Assembly: GCA_959599615.1 (NCBI GenBank)
Contig: CAUGKA010000002.1
Coordinates: 1-31,014 of the forward strand
Reading direction: 5' to 3'
Source: an uncultured Collinsella sp.
GTDB lineage: Bacteria > Actinomycetota > Coriobacteriia > Coriobacteriales > Coriobacteriaceae
Length of the DNA: 31,014 nucleotides
Part shown: piece after piece, positions 30,916-31,014 of the stretch
How the letters are laid out: each line of letters starts with the position of its first letter
Position numbering within the stretch: position 1 is the stretch's first letter
Program-made: the position numbers and the translations under genes
The notes under the pieces: model-generated
Seen by the model: only the letters and a program-made list of their open reading frames with translations
Told to the model about the DNA's origin: nothing
Database searches by the model: none

Positions 30916-31014
30916 ATGCAAGTTAATAATCTATGTGGTCAATATAATACCGTTGAACCAGCGTATCGATACCGCTCAGCCATTCGCCTCGCCCCCGTCG
31001 CACACATCTTCATT
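30916..31014 (+). CDS. possible next gene of the ABC operon, truncated by the window end
   Basis: An ATG two bases after the ATPase stop opens 33 codons that stay open to the last base; AAGGGCGGG just upstream is a fair ribosome binding site. The peptide, starting MQVNNLCGQYNTVEPAYRYR, matches nothing I recognise. A TATAAT at 30943-30948 lies inside it and could instead be a promoter for a later gene, so this call is tentative. Confidence 0.4.
   Translation, partial: MQVNNLCGQYNTVEPAYRYRSAIRLAPVAHIFI

Overview
The window looks like a chromosomal segment from a G+C-rich actinobacterium of the class Coriobacteriia, most likely Collinsella or a close relative. The grounds are codon use, the zinc-ribbon S14, the zinc-free S4, an adk-map-infA block inside the ribosomal protein cluster, and the gene neighbourhood. 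The genus is inferred from familiarity with these proteins; no search was run.

Layout. Positions 207-1520 hold an NCS2 uracil/xanthine-type permease flanked by copies of a palindromic repeat. Positions 1828-11553 are a long forward housekeeping cluster: rplE, rpsN (zinc type), rpsH, rplF, rplR, rpsE, rpmD, rplO, secY, adk, map, infA, rpmJ, rpsM, rpsK, rpsD, rpoA and rplQ, closed by a strong terminator at 11581-11610. It contains the spc and alpha operons plus SecY translocase, adenylate kinase, methionine aminopeptidase and IF-1, so ribosome assembly, initiation, N-terminal processing, secretion and RNA polymerase alpha are expressed together. The cluster starts at rplE with its own candidate promoter and has no rplN/rplX in front of it. 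truA follows, with a candidate promoter that overlaps the end of rplQ.

Positions 12632-24042 are mixed single genes: a GT2-like glycosyltransferase, an ArgR repressor, a class A penicillin-binding protein on the minus strand, a U32-family RNA hydroxylation protein, tyrS, adenine deaminase, and two convergent Cof-type HAD phosphatases. Three copies of a short GGGACGTTC repeat lie just behind the tyrS, ade and HAD genes. The first HAD gene has a leader that can fold its Shine-Dalgarno into a 13-bp stem. Positions 24130-25913 (minus strand) carry an ACT-domain protein and citrate synthase.

Positions 25914-31014 look like accessory DNA. They hold a tyrosine recombinase that kept its whole catalytic domain but lost its N-terminus, an XRE regulator ending in frame directly in front of it, a DUF2975 membrane protein (the usual partner of this XRE type), and, divergently, an ABC exporter whose permease is an internal tandem duplication, followed by its ATPase and the start of another possible gene. 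The DUF2975 promoter overlaps a perfect inverted repeat that could be the XRE operator.

There is no CRISPR array, no tRNA or rRNA gene and no complete insertion sequence. The items most worth a second look are the HAD leader RNA, the recombinase/XRE junction, the duplicated permease next to the DUF2975-XRE switch, the dispersed GGGAC repeats, and the start of the ribosomal cluster at rplE.
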